Source of the DNA: Arthrobacter mangrovi
GTDB lineage: Bacteria; Actinomycetota; Actinomycetes; Actinomycetales; Micrococcaceae
NCBI RefSeq assembly: GCF_026011795.1
Contig: NZ_BRVS01000001.1
Location: 310,001-374,000, forward strand
Direction of reading: 5' to 3'
DNA length: 64,000 bases
The position numbers and the translations under genes were made by a program. The notes beneath the pieces are model-generated. The model was not told where the DNA came from and did no database searches. It worked only from the letters and a program-made list of their open reading frames with translations. This document shows positions 33,344 through 42,410 of the stretch, in pieces (the first letter of the stretch is position 1; every line of letters starts with the position of its first letter).

Positions 33344-35565
33344 TAGAGCGGGTGGATCCGTTCATCGGAACGGAGATCACCGACCTGCCCGAGCCCGCGG
33401 GCCTTCCGTCCACCTGGTGGTGGCCGAAACCCGCCGTGGGCAACACGCATCCGGGTGCCGCCTATCCGCTGGGCATGGTGTCGGCCTGCTCGTACTCGGG
33501 CGCCTACCCCACCGGCTACGGCCGCTACGACCTGTCCACCGAGGGCCTGCCGCCGACGATCCATGGCCGCCAGGTTGCCTCGGGCTTCACCCATTTCCAG
33601 CAGTCCGGCACCGGTGCCATCCGCAAGTACTACAACTACTTCCGCGTCACCCCGATGCTCGAGCCGCTGGATTCGCTCGGCCGGCACTGGGATCTGGACG
33701 AGGAACGCGCCGAGCCGGGCTGGTACGCCGCGACGCTGGACTCCGGAGTGCGCGCCGAAATCACCGTCGGGCCGAAGAGCGCCGTGCACCGCTACACCTT
33801 CCCGCGGCACCGCGACGCCCGGCTGGTGGTGGACTTCTCGCTCGGCGGCCTCTCCATTCCCTACGGCATCACCGTGCCGCTGCGGGCGCACCTGGAATCC
33901 GTCGGAGCGGGCGTGGCGCAGGGCGAGATCGTGATGGAGGGTGCCCCGCTGGCCGTGCATATCGAATGCGACGCGCTGCAGTGGCGCCAGATGCTCTGGT
34001 ACGACCGGCGGCTGATGCCCGGCGGCACCCGGCTGGACTTCGACCATATCCGTCCGACGACGCTGCGGCCCTTCGGGCTCATGTGGGCCGGCCCGAGCGA
34101 GCCCGGCCAGTCGGTGGAACTGCGGTTCGGCTTCTCGCTCCGCGGCGTCGCGCAGGCCGAGCAGAACCTGCACCGGGACTGCGGCACCGGCCCGGGCCGC
34201 TTCAGCGCCCGCCGGGCCCAGACCAACGAGGCGTGGAAGGACCACCTGCGCCGGGTCAAGGTGGACACTCCATCGCGGGACCGGCAGACCATCTTCTCCA
34301 CCGCCCTCTACCACTCGCTGATCAAGCCCTGCCTGGCAGAGAACGAGAGCCCGTTCTGGCCCGCCCGCGGCCCCTTCGCCTTCGATCTCTGCACGATGTG
34401 GGATATCTACCGGACCCAGCTGCCGCTGCTGACCACGCTGCTGCCGGCGCGCGCCGTCGAACTTGGCCATGCCCTCCTGACGATCTGCGAAGAGGAAGGC
34501 AACTTCCCGATCGGCTACCGCATGGCCCGCGGCGAAGACCGGTTCTCCCGGCAGGGCAGCGCGCTCGCGCACACCTTCCTGGGCGACCTGTGCCAGCTCG
34601 AGCTGCCCGGCATCGATTGGGACTGGGCGCTCGTCCACATGCACAACGACCTGCGCCGAACCTACGGCGAGGACTACCTGGTCGCGGGCCTGGCCCATCC
34701 GATCAGCCACACGCTGGACCTGGCGCTGGGCTACTGGTGCACGTCGAAGGTCGCGCGCCACGTCCAGGACAACACCCTGGCGGCCGAGTTCCAGCCCCTG
34801 ATCCGGCATTGGGCCAACGCCTTCGACCCGACCACCGGCCTGCTCATCGACTCCACGTACTACGAAGGCAGCAAGTGGAACTACTCGTTCCGGCTGCTGC
34901 CCGACATGGCCGCACGGATCGAATTGGCCGGCGGCGACGGGCCGTTCATGGCGCTGCTGGACCAGTTTTTCGGCTTCGGCGCGGACCCCGTCAAGCAGCC
35001 CGGCCTGCGGCCCTCCGTCGAGGAACTGCTGGCCGGCTACTCCCTGGGGCGCTTCGAAGGCCTGAACAACGAGCCGGACATGGATGCTCCGTGGGCCTAC
35101 CAGTACGCCGGCCGCCCGGACCGGACCGCCGGCATCGTCCACGACATCGTGCAGCAGCAGTTCGGGACCGGCCGCGGCGGCCTGCCCGGCAATGACGATT
35201 CCGGCGGGCTGAGCTCCTGGTACGTCTGGGCCTCCCTCGGCCTGTTCCCGGTCGCGGGGCAGAACCTGGTGCTGGTCAACGCCCCGTCCTTCCGTGAAGC
35301 CACCATCAGCGTCGCCGACAAGTCGCTGGAGATCCTCACCCGCGGCTTCAGGGAACCGGAGCACGGCGGCCCGCCGCAGTACGTCCAGTCCGTCGAGTTC
35401 AACGGCAAGCCCCTGGAACGCAGCTGGCTCCGGGGCAACGAACTGCACCGCGGCGGCCAGCTGGTCCTGCACCTCGGCCCGGACCCGTCCGGCTGGGCCA
35501 CCACCAACCGGCCGCCCTCGGATTCAACCTCAAACCCGACCCCCTCGGAGGTACTCGCATCATGA
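33340..35565 (+). CDS. Glycoside hydrolase family 92-type protein (alpha-mannosidase-like), cytoplasmic
   Basis: This 741-residue protein has the GH92 layout: an N-terminal beta-sandwich (RVDPFIGTEI, GNTHPGAAYPLGMV, GFTHFQQSGTG) and a C-terminal alpha-toroid with NEPDMDAPWAYQY and GLPGNDDSGGLSSWYVW. The last two motifs contain the family's catalytic acids and calcium ligands. GH92 enzymes are usually exo-alpha-mannosidases. Unlike most of the family, no signal peptide is present. The GTG at 33340, preceded by GGGGAG, begins the conserved region. It overlaps the downstream glycosyltransferase by an ATGA, so the two probably work on the same glycan or glycoside. Confidence 0.85.
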   Translation: MIERVDPFIGTEITDLPEPAGLPSTWWWPKPAVGNTHPGAAYPLGMVSACSYSGAYPTGYGRYDLSTEGLPPTIHGRQVASGFTHFQQSGTGAIRKYYNYFRVTPMLEPLDSLGRHWDLDEERAEPGWYAATLDSGVRAEITVGPKSAVHRYTFPRHRDARLVVDFSLGGLSIPYGITVPLRAHLESVGAGVAQGEIVMEGAPLAVHIECDALQWRQMLWYDRRLMPGGTRLDFDHIRPTTLRPFGLMWAGPSEPGQSVELRFGFSLRGVAQAEQNLHRDCGTGPGRFSARRAQTNEAWKDHLRRVKVDTPSRDRQTIFSTALYHSLIKPCLAENESPFWPARGPFAFDLCTMWDIYRTQLPLLTTLLPARAVELGHALLTICEEEGNFPIGYRMARGEDRFSRQGSALAHTFLGDLCQLELPGIDWDWALVHMHNDLRRTYGEDYLVAGLAHPISHTLDLALGYWCTSKVARHVQDNTLAAEFQPLIRHWANAFDPTTGLLIDSTYYEGSKWNYSFRLLPDMAARIELAGGDGPFMALLDQFFGFGADPVKQPGLRPSVEELLAGYSLGRFEGLNNEPDMDAPWAYQYAGRPDRTAGIVHDIVQQQFGTGRGGLPGNDDSGGLSSWYVWASLGLFPVAGQNLVLVNAPSFREATISVADKSLEILTRGFREPEHGGPPQYVQSVEFNGKPLERSWLRGNELHRGGQLVLHLGPDPSGWATTNRPPSDSTSNPTPSEVLAS

Positions 35566-36866
35566 CCCGACAGCCCGTGAACCGCCTGGTCATCGTTGTC
35601 CGCGCCGATCCCGTCATCTGCGGCCATTCCGGCGAGGCCCGCAACCTGGCCGAGGCCGCCCGCGAGCGCGGCTTCGACGAAGTCCGCATCGTCACCTGGC
35701 CCATCGAACGGCTCGAAGCCGCCGGCCTGCCGCTCAAGCCCCTGGACGGCGTCCTGCCCTACAGCGACGGCATTATCGTGGAGCGGCCGGAACCCGTGGG
35801 CGATTACAAGGTCCCGGACGGCCGCTACCTCGCCGGTCTGACCGGCCGCCTCATCGAATTGTTTACCGACGGCGTTCCCACCGTCTGCCTCTCCCTCTAC
35901 CTCAGCCCGCACACCGTCGCGGTGGCCGACGCCGTCCGCGCGGCCTGGAGCACGGGGCTGCCCGTCAATGTCACGACCATCGCCGAAGCCGTCGGTTCCG
36001 ACGTCACCAACGTGGTCCGCGCCTGCGTGACCGAAGGCCGCTTCGGCGCCGCCGCGCACATCCTCTCCAGCTACCTCAGCCAGGACCACTGCGTCGCCGT
36101 CTCCGAGTACACCCGGGACCTGATCGTCGAGTCCGCGGCGCAGATCGATGCCCGCCACGGCACGTCGTTCGCCCCGCAATGCAGGGAACGCATCGGCATC
36201 TCCTACCCCGCCATCAACACCGCCGCCTACCTTGACCTGGACCCGGCCGAGCAGGAGCGCGTCCTCTCCACCCGCGGCCTCGCCAGGGACGGCTACGTAC
36301 TCTTCCTCTCGCGCCTCGCCGCGGCCAAGGGCGTCGACGACCTGATCCACGGCTTCGCCGCCAGCCGCTCCGGCGCCGGCCTGGAACTCGTCATCGCCGG
36401 CCGCGGCCCGGAGGCCTCGCAGCTGCGCGACCTCGCGGCGGCATCCCCCGCCGCGGACCGGATCATCTTTCTGGACGATGTCGACGACGCCGAGAAGCCG
36501 CACCTCATGGCCGGCTGCGCCGCCTTTGTGCTGCCTAGCAAGCCGCGTCCGGAGTTCGTGGAAACCTTCGGCATCGCCCTGGCCGAGAAGATGCTCGCCG
36601 GCGGCGGCCCCGTCATCACCGCCGACACCGGCGGCATCCGCGAGGCCGTCGGCGACTGCGCCGCCTTCGTCCCCGTGGACGACCCGGCAGCGATCGCCGC
36701 GGCGCTGGACCACGCCATCCTGGAGACCAGCGCGGCCGAGCGCGCCGAGCAGGAGCGCCGGGCCCGTGAGTTCGCCCTGCAGTTCGACCGCGGCAACGTC
36801 TTCGACCGCATGTTCGCCCTCCTGCCGGACGGCATCCCGGGCCTCGAACCCGCGACCCGGCCCTGA
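35562..36866 (+). CDS. GT4-family glycosyltransferase
   Basis: This 434-residue GT-B enzyme has an N-terminal acceptor domain and a C-terminal nucleotide-sugar domain with FLSRLAAAKGVDDLIHGF and the EX7E motif in ETFGIALAE, followed by ITADTGGIREAV. GT4 enzymes retain anomeric configuration and often transfer mannose or glucose. Its start overlaps the GH92 stop (ATGA). An unusual pairing with a cytoplasmic glycosidase suggests synthesis and turnover of an internal glycoside. Confidence 0.87.
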   Translation: MTRQPVNRLVIVVRADPVICGHSGEARNLAEAARERGFDEVRIVTWPIERLEAAGLPLKPLDGVLPYSDGIIVERPEPVGDYKVPDGRYLAGLTGRLIELFTDGVPTVCLSLYLSPHTVAVADAVRAAWSTGLPVNVTTIAEAVGSDVTNVVRACVTEGRFGAAAHILSSYLSQDHCVAVSEYTRDLIVESAAQIDARHGTSFAPQCRERIGISYPAINTAAYLDLDPAEQERVLSTRGLARDGYVLFLSRLAAAKGVDDLIHGFAASRSGAGLELVIAGRGPEASQLRDLAAASPAADRIIFLDDVDDAEKPHLMAGCAAFVLPSKPRPEFVETFGIALAEKMLAGGGPVITADTGGIREAVGDCAAFVPVDDPAAIAAALDHAILETSAAERAEQERRAREFALQFDRGNVFDRMFALLPDGIPGLEPATRP

Positions 36867-36912
36867 CGGGCGTCCCCTTCAACGGGGCATAGCTTCGTCT
36901 CTCCACGCCAAG

Positions 36913-36947
36913 ACGACGTCGGCACCCGGGCCGGGTGCCGACGTCGT
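36913..36947. terminator. Strong palindrome, bidirectional terminator
   Basis: Arms 36913-36929 and 36931-36947 are perfectly complementary over 17 bases around a single central base. It lies between convergent genes, 5 bases from the stop of the minus-strand gene. No U-tract follows, which is common in actinobacteria. Confidence 0.75.
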
Positions 36948-36951
36948 ACTC

Positions 36952-37953
36952 TCAGCTTCGGTTGGCTTCCGGCGCTTCCGGTGCGGACCAGTAGACGCGG
37001 GACTCGCCGTTGAGGGAACTCCTCGGCTGGACGAACAGTTCAGCGTCCTGCCCCGCCTCCGGCGGAATGTCCATGCAGACCTGGTAGTCGCTCCGGCCTC
37101 CGTTCTCCAGCGTCGGCACGAGCACCGCCGCCTTCTCCAGCGTGGCCCGGCAGTGTTGCGCATCGTACTGCCGCGCGTCGCCGCCGCTCAGTTTCACGGA
37201 CAGGTCCAACCACGGGTCACCCTCTGCCGGGCCGGTGTACTCGACAGACAGGTCCACCAGCACGTATTGTCCCTTCGGTGCCTCATTGAAGCCGCTCATG
37301 CTGATGACTTCCTCCGTTGCGTCGAGGTTTACGGACTTCACGGTCACCTCGTAGTCACTCACGGCGGCCGAATCGCCCAGCGAGAGGGCAGGGCCGGCCG
37401 CCTGCCGCTGCTCCGGCACGGCGCCCCCGGCGCTCTGCCCGGCGGACTTTTCAATACCGGCCAGCACGCCGCTGTAGAGCACCTGGGAGACCATGAACCC
37501 GGTGACCGCCAGGGCGGACATGATCAGCGCGGCAATCGGCATACCCGTCCCCGCCCGGCGCCTGGCCGCAAAAACCAGCGCGGCTGCCCCGAGACCGAGG
37601 CCGGCAACACCAGCTGGCAGCACAAGGAAATTGGCGGCCGGCAACAAGCACAGCAGCAGGGCGACGAGTGAACTGACGAGGGCGGCGATCGCCAGTCCTT
37701 GGCCTCCCCTTGGCTGCGGTTCCCCTAGGCCGCCTGCAATGAATGGACCCGGCGGCGCAGGTTGCTGAGGTGCCGGGCGTTCCCCCGTGGCAAAGTCTGG
37801 CACGCCCGGCGGTCCCGGCTGGTCCGGCATGCCCGGCTGCCCGAGCTTCCCCGGCTGTCCCGGCTGGCTTGATTCGTCATAGTTTGGCCGCGGCTGGGTC
37901 GGTGCGGCCGCTCCCGGCGCAGTAAGCGGCTGTCGTGAGTCGTTCAAGCCCAT
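36952..37953 (-). CDS. Membrane-anchored protein with DUF4352-like C-terminal domain
   Basis: This 333-residue protein has a Pro/Gly/Gln-rich cytoplasmic N-terminus (1-80), two to three hydrophobic helices (about 85-165), and an exported beta-rich C-terminal domain (about 190-320) resembling DUF4352 (KGQYVLVDLSVEYTGPAEG). The middle part resembles DUF4190-type membrane segments. GGGGGAAACC precedes the ATG. Function is unknown. Confidence 0.78.
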   Translation of the reverse strand: MGLNDSRQPLTAPGAAAPTQPRPNYDESSQPGQPGKLGQPGMPDQPGPPGVPDFATGERPAPQQPAPPGPFIAGGLGEPQPRGGQGLAIAALVSSLVALLLCLLPAANFLVLPAGVAGLGLGAAALVFAARRRAGTGMPIAALIMSALAVTGFMVSQVLYSGVLAGIEKSAGQSAGGAVPEQRQAAGPALSLGDSAAVSDYEVTVKSVNLDATEEVISMSGFNEAPKGQYVLVDLSVEYTGPAEGDPWLDLSVKLSGGDARQYDAQHCRATLEKAAVLVPTLENGGRSDYQVCMDIPPEAGQDAELFVQPRSSLNGESRVYWSAPEAPEANRS

Positions 37954-38065
37954 GGTTTCCCCCGGTGCTGAGTGGATTCGGTTCCCCCGTCGCTGACATC
38001 GATGCGGCGGACTGATGCCAACCCTATGGAGCGAGCCGGGCGGTTTGAACCTTCAACCCCTCGCC

Positions 38066-38074
38066 TGTGGATAA
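38066..38074. promoter_or_regulatory. Single perfect DnaA box
   Basis: TGTGGATAA is the reverse of the consensus TTATCCACA. It sits in a 247-base spacer with no second strong box, so it is not an origin. Confidence 0.35.
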
Positions 38075-38200
38075 CGCCGTGGACAGTGAGCAACGCCATA
38101 TCGGGTCGCGGCATCGGCGCCGCCGCGGCAGCCCGATAATTTGAAGGAGCACCTCCGTGCCAGGGCTTTCGCCCGTCCCTTCCAGTCTCCAGGACAGCCC

Positions 38201-38425
38201 ATGTTTTCCCTTGCCGCGATCCGCCGCGCCGTCGCGTCCGACGCAGCAACGCCGGTTATCCTCGCCGTGTTCTACACAGTCGTTCTGTCGGCCGGCGCCG
38301 CGATCCTGGCCACGGGCGGCACCAGCACCACGGGTGTCCTGATCGGGGCGCCGCTCGCGACCGCGTCCTGCATCCGGCTGGTCCAGCTGGGCTATACGGC
38401 TGTGCGGCGCTTCAGGAACAGGTAG
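38201..38425 (+). CDS. Small membrane protein, unknown function
   Basis: This 74-residue protein has two hydrophobic helices (about 19-37 and 43-63) and a basic C-terminus (VRRFRNR). No family is recognised. A strong terminator follows 30 bases after the stop, which supports a real transcription unit. The ATG has only a weak ribosome site (GGACAG), and a TTG at 38141 is an alternative. Confidence 0.55.
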   Translation: MFSLAAIRRAVASDAATPVILAVFYTVVLSAGAAILATGGTSTTGVLIGAPLATASCIRLVQLGYTAVRRFRNR

Positions 38426-38454
38426 CTCCCGGCCAGGCTGAAAAGTACGACGGC

Positions 38455-38483
38455 GGGTGCCCCGCCTTCGTGGCGGGGCACCC
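38455..38483 (+). terminator. Rho-independent-like terminator
   Basis: A 12-base perfect stem (38455-38466 with 38472-38483) closes a 5-base TTCGT loop. It lies just after the small membrane protein gene. Confidence 0.75.
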
Positions 38484-38784
38484 CTCAGTTCGTGGTTACC
38501 AATCCCAAGCCTTCATGGGTCTCACCCTTTCCAAGTACTCCGGCCGAACGCCGCCACGCGCGGCGGCGTTCGGCAGCTGAATGTTCGTCAGATCCGCACC
38601 AGGGGCTGTGGCCGGCAAACGGCCCGCAGAAGGCAGCGTCCAATGAAGCGCTGAGCCCGTGCGAGGGTTGCGGTCGGCCCCACAGACATCGGCGCATGAC
38701 CGCGGCTACCGGAGCAAAGCCGGTCCGTTCGCGGCCCGGGCGCTGAAGATGCCGGGGCTGAGTGCGGGAGTGTTCATGGGTGCC
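38484..38784. other. Non-coding spacer with a second strong stem-loop
   Basis: I see no convincing gene here; short open frames on both strands have unlikely compositions. A perfect 13-base stem (38543-38555 with 38562-38574, 6-base loop) lies inside. Between the two hairpins the sequence is less GC-rich than its surroundings. A small RNA ending at the second hairpin is possible but unproven. Confidence 0.4.
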
Positions 38785-38807
38785 GCCTGTCCGGAACCGA
38801 GACAGGC
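38785..38807 (-). terminator. Stem-loop downstream of the repeat-rich secreted protein gene
   Basis: GCCTGTC (38785-38791) pairs with GACAGGC (38801-38807) around a 9-base loop, 10 bases past the minus-strand stop codon. Confidence 0.5.
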
Positions 38808-38816
38808 AGGACTGGA

Positions 38817-40109
38817 TCAGTCGGGCGTGGAGCCAGGATCGAATTCCGGGGCTGCGGGCAGGGCCGTGCCGTCCGCTATCCGGGTCAACAGGCTGGCGAG
38901 CTCTAGGTGCTGACCGTCCGGCAGGAAGGCGTCGGCCGATGCGGAACCGGCAGCTCCCGTGCCGGCGCCTCCCGTTCCGCCGCTGGCGGTGGGGGCCGGG
39001 CCGGCAGGAATGCCGCCGGAGTAGGCCGGAAGGACCGCAGGGCGAGCAATGGCGCCGATCGATGGCGCAGCTACTCCGGTGCCCGCGATGCCGGAAAGGT
39101 CCTGGTAGCTCAGTATCTGCGGCTGGCTCGCTTCCGTGCCGGCATCTGGGCGAACCGGAGCGGCCGTAGCGGATGCACCGGTCGATGCCCGGGCGCCTGC
39201 TGCCGCCGCCAGCGGCGGCACCCGCGTTACAGCCGCTGCGTCCGGTTCAGCAAGAGCAGGCCCGGCTACCGGATCGCCGGCCTGGTCAACAGGGCCCTCA
39301 GGCGCGGACTCAACAGGAGGATCGGAGGATTCCTCGGGCTTATCTGGCTGGGACGGAGCCCCGGGCAGCAAAGGCAGCTCAGGTAGCGACGGCGCCAGCG
39401 GGTCGGTCACGGGACGGAGCGGATCCGTCACTGGCTCAAGCACCTCGGCCACCGGTTCGATAACCGGACGCAACTGGTCCGCCGCCGGAGCCAGCACCTC
39501 GGCCACCGGTTCGATAACCGGGCGGAGTTGACCCGTCGCGGGCTTGAGCGCTTTGCTTACCGGCTCGGTCACGGAGCTGAGCTGCTCCGTGACCGGCGTG
39601 AGGACCTCGCCAACTGGGGCGGTGACAGGCTCGAGTTGATTCGCGACGGGCTTGAGCAGTCCACCCGCCGGCTTGGTCACGGCGCCGGCGGGTTCGGCAA
39701 CGGCCGCGGCGACGGGTTCGACGAGCTCTGCTACCGGTGCCGCGGCCAAGGCGCCGAGTTCGGCAACAGGGGCGGTGACTTGGGCCGCGGCCGTTCCGGC
39801 CCGGGCCGCAGCGTCTTCCAATTCCGCTGCGGCCTCGGCCGGCAAGACACGGGCTCCAGCAACTGCGTCGGCAACGGCTCCGCCAGCTGCGCCGACGACG
39901 TCTCCGGCGGCGAGCGCGGCGCGGTCAGCCCCATGACTGGCCGGCTCTGCGGCGGCCTGCACCACCCCCGCTACCGTCTGCGAGCCGCGGGCATCCGAAG
40001 TGGCGGCCTCCGCCGTCGTCGTGGTGAAAAGAGTCCAGCCTAGGGCACCGACGCCGGCCGCTATGCAAACGCGCGCGGCGGCGGCCGAAATAGCGATGCG
40101 AAATGCCAC
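38817..40109 (-). CDS. Secreted Pro/Ala/Val-rich repeat protein
   Basis: This 430-residue protein has a signal peptide ending near AEA (about 35) and no LPXTG anchor. Residues about 130-240 hold roughly five tandem 18-residue repeats of the form VxxPVxxxLxPxxxQLxP; the best copies are VIEPVAEVLAPAADQLRP and VIEPVAEVLEPVTDPLRP. A Pro/Ser/Glu linker and a low-complexity tail follow. No enzymatic motif is visible. It may be a cell-surface or spacer protein. The GTG start has GGGGGAGGGG upstream. Confidence 0.75.
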   Translation of the reverse strand: MAFRIAISAAAARVCIAAGVGALGWTLFTTTTAEAATSDARGSQTVAGVVQAAAEPASHGADRAALAAGDVVGAAGGAVADAVAGARVLPAEAAAELEDAAARAGTAAAQVTAPVAELGALAAAPVAELVEPVAAAVAEPAGAVTKPAGGLLKPVANQLEPVTAPVGEVLTPVTEQLSSVTEPVSKALKPATGQLRPVIEPVAEVLAPAADQLRPVIEPVAEVLEPVTDPLRPVTDPLAPSLPELPLLPGAPSQPDKPEESSDPPVESAPEGPVDQAGDPVAGPALAEPDAAAVTRVPPLAAAAGARASTGASATAAPVRPDAGTEASQPQILSYQDLSGIAGTGVAAPSIGAIARPAVLPAYSGGIPAGPAPTASGGTGGAGTGAAGSASADAFLPDGQHLELASLLTRIADGTALPAAPEFDPGSTPD

Positions 40110-40374
40110 GGCCCCTCCCCCGGCAAAACCGGCCCCAAAATCCCCTGATGTGCCCCACCAGAGGTGGAACGTGAAACCTATAAAAGCACTGTCCGGCGGC
40201 CGTTGTAAATAGGTCCATCAGCGCCGCAGGCGAACCCCCATGTCAGCGCGAAAGGCCGGTCTGCCCTTGTCCTGCTTTCCCGTCCCGGACTAGCCTTCCA
40301 ATAGCCGGTCTTCCCCTACACAGCTCACCAATCAGCGGGCCTCTCCGCCGCGGGCCGGCAAGGAGGAGCAGCAC

Positions 40375-41133
40375 ATGGCACGGATCCTGATGGTCGTCTC
40401 GGCCGCCGATTCCCTGACGATGAAGGACGGGACGGAGCATCCCACCGGCTTCTGGGCGGAGGAACTGGTGACCGCTCACCGGCTGTTGACCGAGGCCGGG
40501 CACACCGTGAACATCGCGACGCCCGGCGGCAAGAAGCCCACCGTGGACGCCATCAGCCTCGATGCGCAGAGTGCCGGCGGCCAGGACAAGGCGGACGATT
40601 TCGCCGCCTACCTGAAGGAGATCGAGCCGGAGCTGTCCGCGCCGCTGGTCCTCTCCGAAGTCAGCGCGGACCACTACAACGCCATCGTGCTGCCCGGCGG
40701 CCACGGGCCGATGGCGGACCTCGCCTCGGACGCGAACCTGGGCCGGCTGCTCGTGGAGGCGGACCGGGAGGGCATCATCATCGCCCCGTTCTGCCACGGC
40801 CCCGCCGCCCTGCTCAGCGCCACCAACGACACCGGGGATTTCGCGTTCGCGGGCCGGCACCTGACCGTATTCACGGACGAAGAGGAACTCGGTGGCGGCA
40901 CCGGAGACAATACCCCGTGGCTGGTCGAATCCACGCTGCGGGACGCGGGCGCGATCGTCCAGGCCGGACCCGCCTGGCAGCCCAACCTGGTCCGCGACGG
41001 CAACCTGATCACCGGGCAGAATCCGGCTTCCAGCGAGGTCGTAGCCCGGGAAGTCCTCGCCGCCCTCGGGCCGGCCCCCGAGGCCGCGCAGGACGACGAA
41101 GCCGACGACGAATCGGACGAAGACATCCAGTAG
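40375..41133 (+). CDS. DJ-1/PfpI-family protein (class I amidotransferase fold)
   Basis: This 252-residue protein resembles Hsp31/glyoxalase III-type members. The nucleophile elbow is APFCHGPAALL with Cys140 and adjacent His141, and the upstream VLPGGHGPMADL is conserved. FWAEELVTAH provides the glutamate that tunes the cysteine. Members remove methylglyoxal or act as chaperones or deglycases under stress. The C-terminus is an acidic tail (EDDEADDESDED-like). AAGGAGG precedes the ATG. Confidence 0.87.
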   Translation: MARILMVVSAADSLTMKDGTEHPTGFWAEELVTAHRLLTEAGHTVNIATPGGKKPTVDAISLDAQSAGGQDKADDFAAYLKEIEPELSAPLVLSEVSADHYNAIVLPGGHGPMADLASDANLGRLLVEADREGIIIAPFCHGPAALLSATNDTGDFAFAGRHLTVFTDEEELGGGTGDNTPWLVESTLRDAGAIVQAGPAWQPNLVRDGNLITGQNPASSEVVAREVLAALGPAPEAAQDDEADDESDEDIQ

Positions 41134-41165
41134 CATCCAACGGCACCCGCAGAAGGAGCGACGAA

Positions 41166-41720
41166 ATGCGACGAGTCACCTCCGGCCTGTTCCACTCGGT
41201 CGACGGCGTGGTCCAGTCCCCCGACCAGTGGCAGTTCGACAGCTTCGACGAGGAGCTCGGCGCCGGGATGGGCGACTTCATGAACCGGACCGACACCGTC
41301 ATCCTGGGCCGCACCACCTACGAGGAATGGGCCGGCTACTGGCCCACCGCCACCGACGAGTTCGGCGGATTCATCAACCCGGTGCGGAAGTTCGTCGCCT
41401 CCCGGACGCTCAGCGGCGACCTGGAGTGGGAGAACTCGCAGCTCATCGATGGCAGCCTGGAGGACTTCGTCCGTGAGCTGAAGCAGGGCGCCGGCGGGGA
41501 CATCGCCGTCTGTGGCAGCATCTCGGTGGTCCGCCAGCTGCTCTTCGCCGGCCTCCTGGACTCCCTCATGCTGATGCAGCATCCCGTCGTCGCCGGCAAG
41601 GGCAAGCACCTGTTCGAACCCGGTGATCCCACCACCCGCCTGGTCCTGCAGGACTCGCAGGTCACGAGCAAGGGGAACGTGATCATGCAGTACGGCCTGC
41701 GCGGCGAGAACCTCAACTGA
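41166..41720 (+). CDS. Dihydrofolate reductase-fold family protein (RibD C-terminal type)
   Basis: This 184-residue protein has GRTTYEEWAGYW and DIAVCGSISVVRQLLFAGL, the NADPH-binding and core motifs of the RibD-C/DHFR-like family. It is not a canonical DHFR: the N-terminal SVDGVVQSPDQW replaces the folate-site motif. AGAAGGAG precedes the ATG. Its substrate is unknown. Confidence 0.85.
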   Translation: MRRVTSGLFHSVDGVVQSPDQWQFDSFDEELGAGMGDFMNRTDTVILGRTTYEEWAGYWPTATDEFGGFINPVRKFVASRTLSGDLEWENSQLIDGSLEDFVRELKQGAGGDIAVCGSISVVRQLLFAGLLDSLMLMQHPVVAGKGKHLFEPGDPTTRLVLQDSQVTSKGNVIMQYGLRGENLN

Positions 41721-41748
41721 ACAACGACGGCGGAAGGCGGTTTAGCGG

Positions 41749-42375
41749 ATGGGCTTCAGGAGCGCGCTGTTCGCCTCACGCTACGATTCGGCCACCCGCC
41801 ACATGGAGGAGACCGAGCTCGGACGCCGCCGGGCGGCGCTGCTCGCCGGGCTGACCGGCGACGTGCTCGACATCGGTGCCGGGACCGGCGCGAACCTGCC
41901 GCACTTCCCGGCGTCGTGCACGGTCACGGCCGTGGAACCGGACCCGCACATGCGGCGGCGGCTCGAGGAGAAGGTCGCCTCCGGTGCCGCCGGCGCCGCC
42001 GTCTCCGTTTCCGACGGCTCGGCCGAGGCACTGCCCGCCGAGGACGGAACCATCGACGCCGTCGTCTTCACCCTCGTGCTCTGCACCGTCCCCGACCAGC
42101 CCTCCGCCCTCGCCGAAACGCGCCGCGTCCTCAAACCCGGCGGCCGGCTGCTCTTCCTCGAACACATCCGCGGCACGGGTCGGCACGCCAAAGCGCAGGA
42201 CCTGCTCCGGCCCTTTTGGTCCTTTGGTGCCCAGGGCTGCCAGATCAACCGGGAAACCCCCGCCGCCATCGCCGCCGCCGGCTTCGTCCTGGACCTGCAG
42301 GAGCAGTTCAGCCTCGATCCCGGTTGGCTCCCCGTCAACCCGTTCGTCGTCGGCACCGGCACGAAGGCCGGATAG
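41749..42375 (+). CDS. Class I SAM-dependent methyltransferase
   Basis: This 208-residue enzyme has motif I DVLDIGAGTGANL (about 38-50), the acidic motif AVEPDPHM, and AVVFTLVLCTVPDQPSALAETRRVLKPGGRLLFLEHI as motifs II-III. The closest general type is the UbiE/phospholipid methyltransferase group. GGAAGG lies 15 bases upstream, somewhat far, and overlaps an ACAACGACGGCGG motif at 41721. The methyl acceptor is unknown. Confidence 0.85.
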   Translation: MGFRSALFASRYDSATRHMEETELGRRRAALLAGLTGDVLDIGAGTGANLPHFPASCTVTAVEPDPHMRRRLEEKVASGAAGAAVSVSDGSAEALPAEDGTIDAVVFTLVLCTVPDQPSALAETRRVLKPGGRLLFLEHIRGTGRHAKAQDLLRPFWSFGAQGCQINRETPAAIAAAGFVLDLQEQFSLDPGWLPVNPFVVGTGTKAG

Positions 42376-42410
42376 TCGGCTTCCGGCGGCACAAGCCCCA
42401 ATCTGGTCCG

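Noticed and set aside
38066..38074. Replication origin suggested by a DnaA box
   Set aside because: Only one strong box, no AT-rich unwinding element and no dnaA or dnaN nearby.
38492..38746. Short open frames on both strands of the 38.4-38.8 kb spacer
   Set aside because: They cross strong hairpins, have unlikely compositions and lack ribosome sites.
40110..40374. c-di-AMP (ydaO-type) riboswitch before the secreted repeat protein
   Set aside because: The leader from the likely -10 box to the start is too short and lacks the conserved motifs.
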